From NCBI RefSeq assembly GCF_000816845.1, contig NZ_CP006880.1:2170001-2234000 (forward strand): DNA of 64,000 nucleotides. Direction: 5' to 3'. Positions 63,717-64,000 of the stretch are shown one piece after another. The position numbers were made by a program, and so were the translations under genes. Source of the DNA: Rhizobium gallicum bv. gallicum R602sp (GTDB taxonomy: Bacteria; Pseudomonadota; Alphaproteobacteria; Rhizobiales; Rhizobiaceae). The notes below the pieces were generated by a model. That model made no database searches. It saw nothing but the letters and a program-made list of their open reading frames with translations, and had not been told where the DNA came from. Position 1 is the first letter of the stretch. Each line of letters opens with the position of its first letter.

Positions 63717-64000
63717 TCAAACCGCAAGGACCGCGGCGCAATCGCCCGGTTTTATCAGTCCCGGAAAATGCCGTGCAGCGAGGATGCCCGTCATTTTTGA
63801 GCAGAGCTCGACCGGAAGACCACCGGTTCTTCCGACCGGATGGATGCGAGCGACAACCTCACCCTTTCTCACGGCCCCGCCGAGGTCGACTGCAAATTCG
63901 ACGAGCCCGGCGTCCTCTGCGAAGAGGAAGCAGTCTCCATCCGGCATGTCGAGCCACTGGGTGGGCTGCTCGTCGACAACACCCTCAACGATGCCGGCAT
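63717..64000 (-). CDS. DoeB-like succinylglutamate desuccinylase/aspartoacylase, 3' part
   Basis: The minus-strand frame is open through the right edge. The visible C-terminal ~94 residues (EGVVDEQPTQWLDMPDGDCFLFAEDAGLVEFAVDLGGAVRKGEVVARIHPVGR, in pieces) resemble the C-terminal half of N-acetyl-diaminobutyrate deacetylase DoeB and related aspartoacylase-family zinc hydrolases. The catalytic zinc domain is outside the window. Confidence 0.75.
   Translation of the reverse strand, partial: AGIVEGVVDEQPTQWLDMPDGDCFLFAEDAGLVEFAVDLGGAVRKGEVVARIHPVGRTGGLPVELCSKMTGILAARHFPGLIKPGDCAAVLAV

Noticed and set aside
1..64000. Search for tRNA, rRNA, CRISPR arrays, complete IS elements and replication origins.
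   Set aside because: None recognised by eye; a dedicated scan could still find a divergent one.

Overview
The window looks like part of an alphaproteobacterial, Rhizobium/Ensifer-type replicon. GC-rich codon use, rhizobial families (DUF982, DUF6522, DUF2161), sitABCD and a clade I denitrification set all point there. Replicon type cannot be read from the sequence. I saw no tRNA, rRNA, CRISPR array or intact insertion sequence.

Region 1 (1-34.6 kb) is a dense anaerobic-respiration island. It starts with a truncated membrane protein, a DUF2249 protein and a PaaD/MIP18-type Fe-S factor. Then come nnrS, nirK-nirV and a cluster-less Crp/Fnr regulator (nnrR-like), a CBS-BON protein and nnrU. A quinone module follows: ubiD/ubiX homologues divergent from ubiT-ubiU-ubiV, the oxygen-independent ubiquinone hydroxylation set. 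Next are a DksA/TraR-like protein, small paralogues, a LysE exporter, a SulP transporter, an extra tatA, DUF6522 and ferritin-like proteins. The island ends with nosRZDFYLX, a second CBS-BON protein, a PPOX-fold protein and napEFDABC. The genes encode nitrate to nitrite (Nap), nitrite to NO (NirK) and N2O to N2 (NosZ); no NO reductase genes are inside the window. TTG-N8-CAA (FNR/NnrR-like) sites recur upstream of most of these units.

Region 2 (34.6-37.3 kb) is a scar zone. It holds a DMT-family transporter with an in-frame stop, short degenerate copies of two regulator genes whose full versions lie at 46.6-50.1 kb, and a broken HlyD-like fragment.

Region 3 (37.3-45.5 kb) is the most unusual part. 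It encodes a SARP/TPR-type regulator, a soluble PAP2/haloperoxidase-fold protein with an Asn-Lys repeat, a cytoplasmic-looking subtilase with intact catalytic residues, a protein resembling the HEXXH peptide-modification family but lacking the metal motif, a ThiF/E1-like protein and two small proteins. I cannot match this combination to a described system. A peptide or protein modification pathway is my inference.

Region 4 (45.5-64 kb) is ordinary accessory and housekeeping content: DUF2161, a WYL regulator with a small ABM-like and a HEAT-repeat DNA-alkylation-repair protein, a LacI regulator facing a five-gene Ugp-like ABC/phosphoesterase operon, sitABCD (Mn/Fe import), an alpha/beta hydrolase, a GGDEF-EAL protein, a SAM methyltransferase and the 3' part of a DoeB-like deacylase gene at the edge.

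Several genes carry apparent lesions (ubiU internal deletion, ubiX frameshift, DMT nonsense codon, DUF454 5' frameshift). These may be real decay or assembly errors. All family calls are from reading the translations; no database search was possible.
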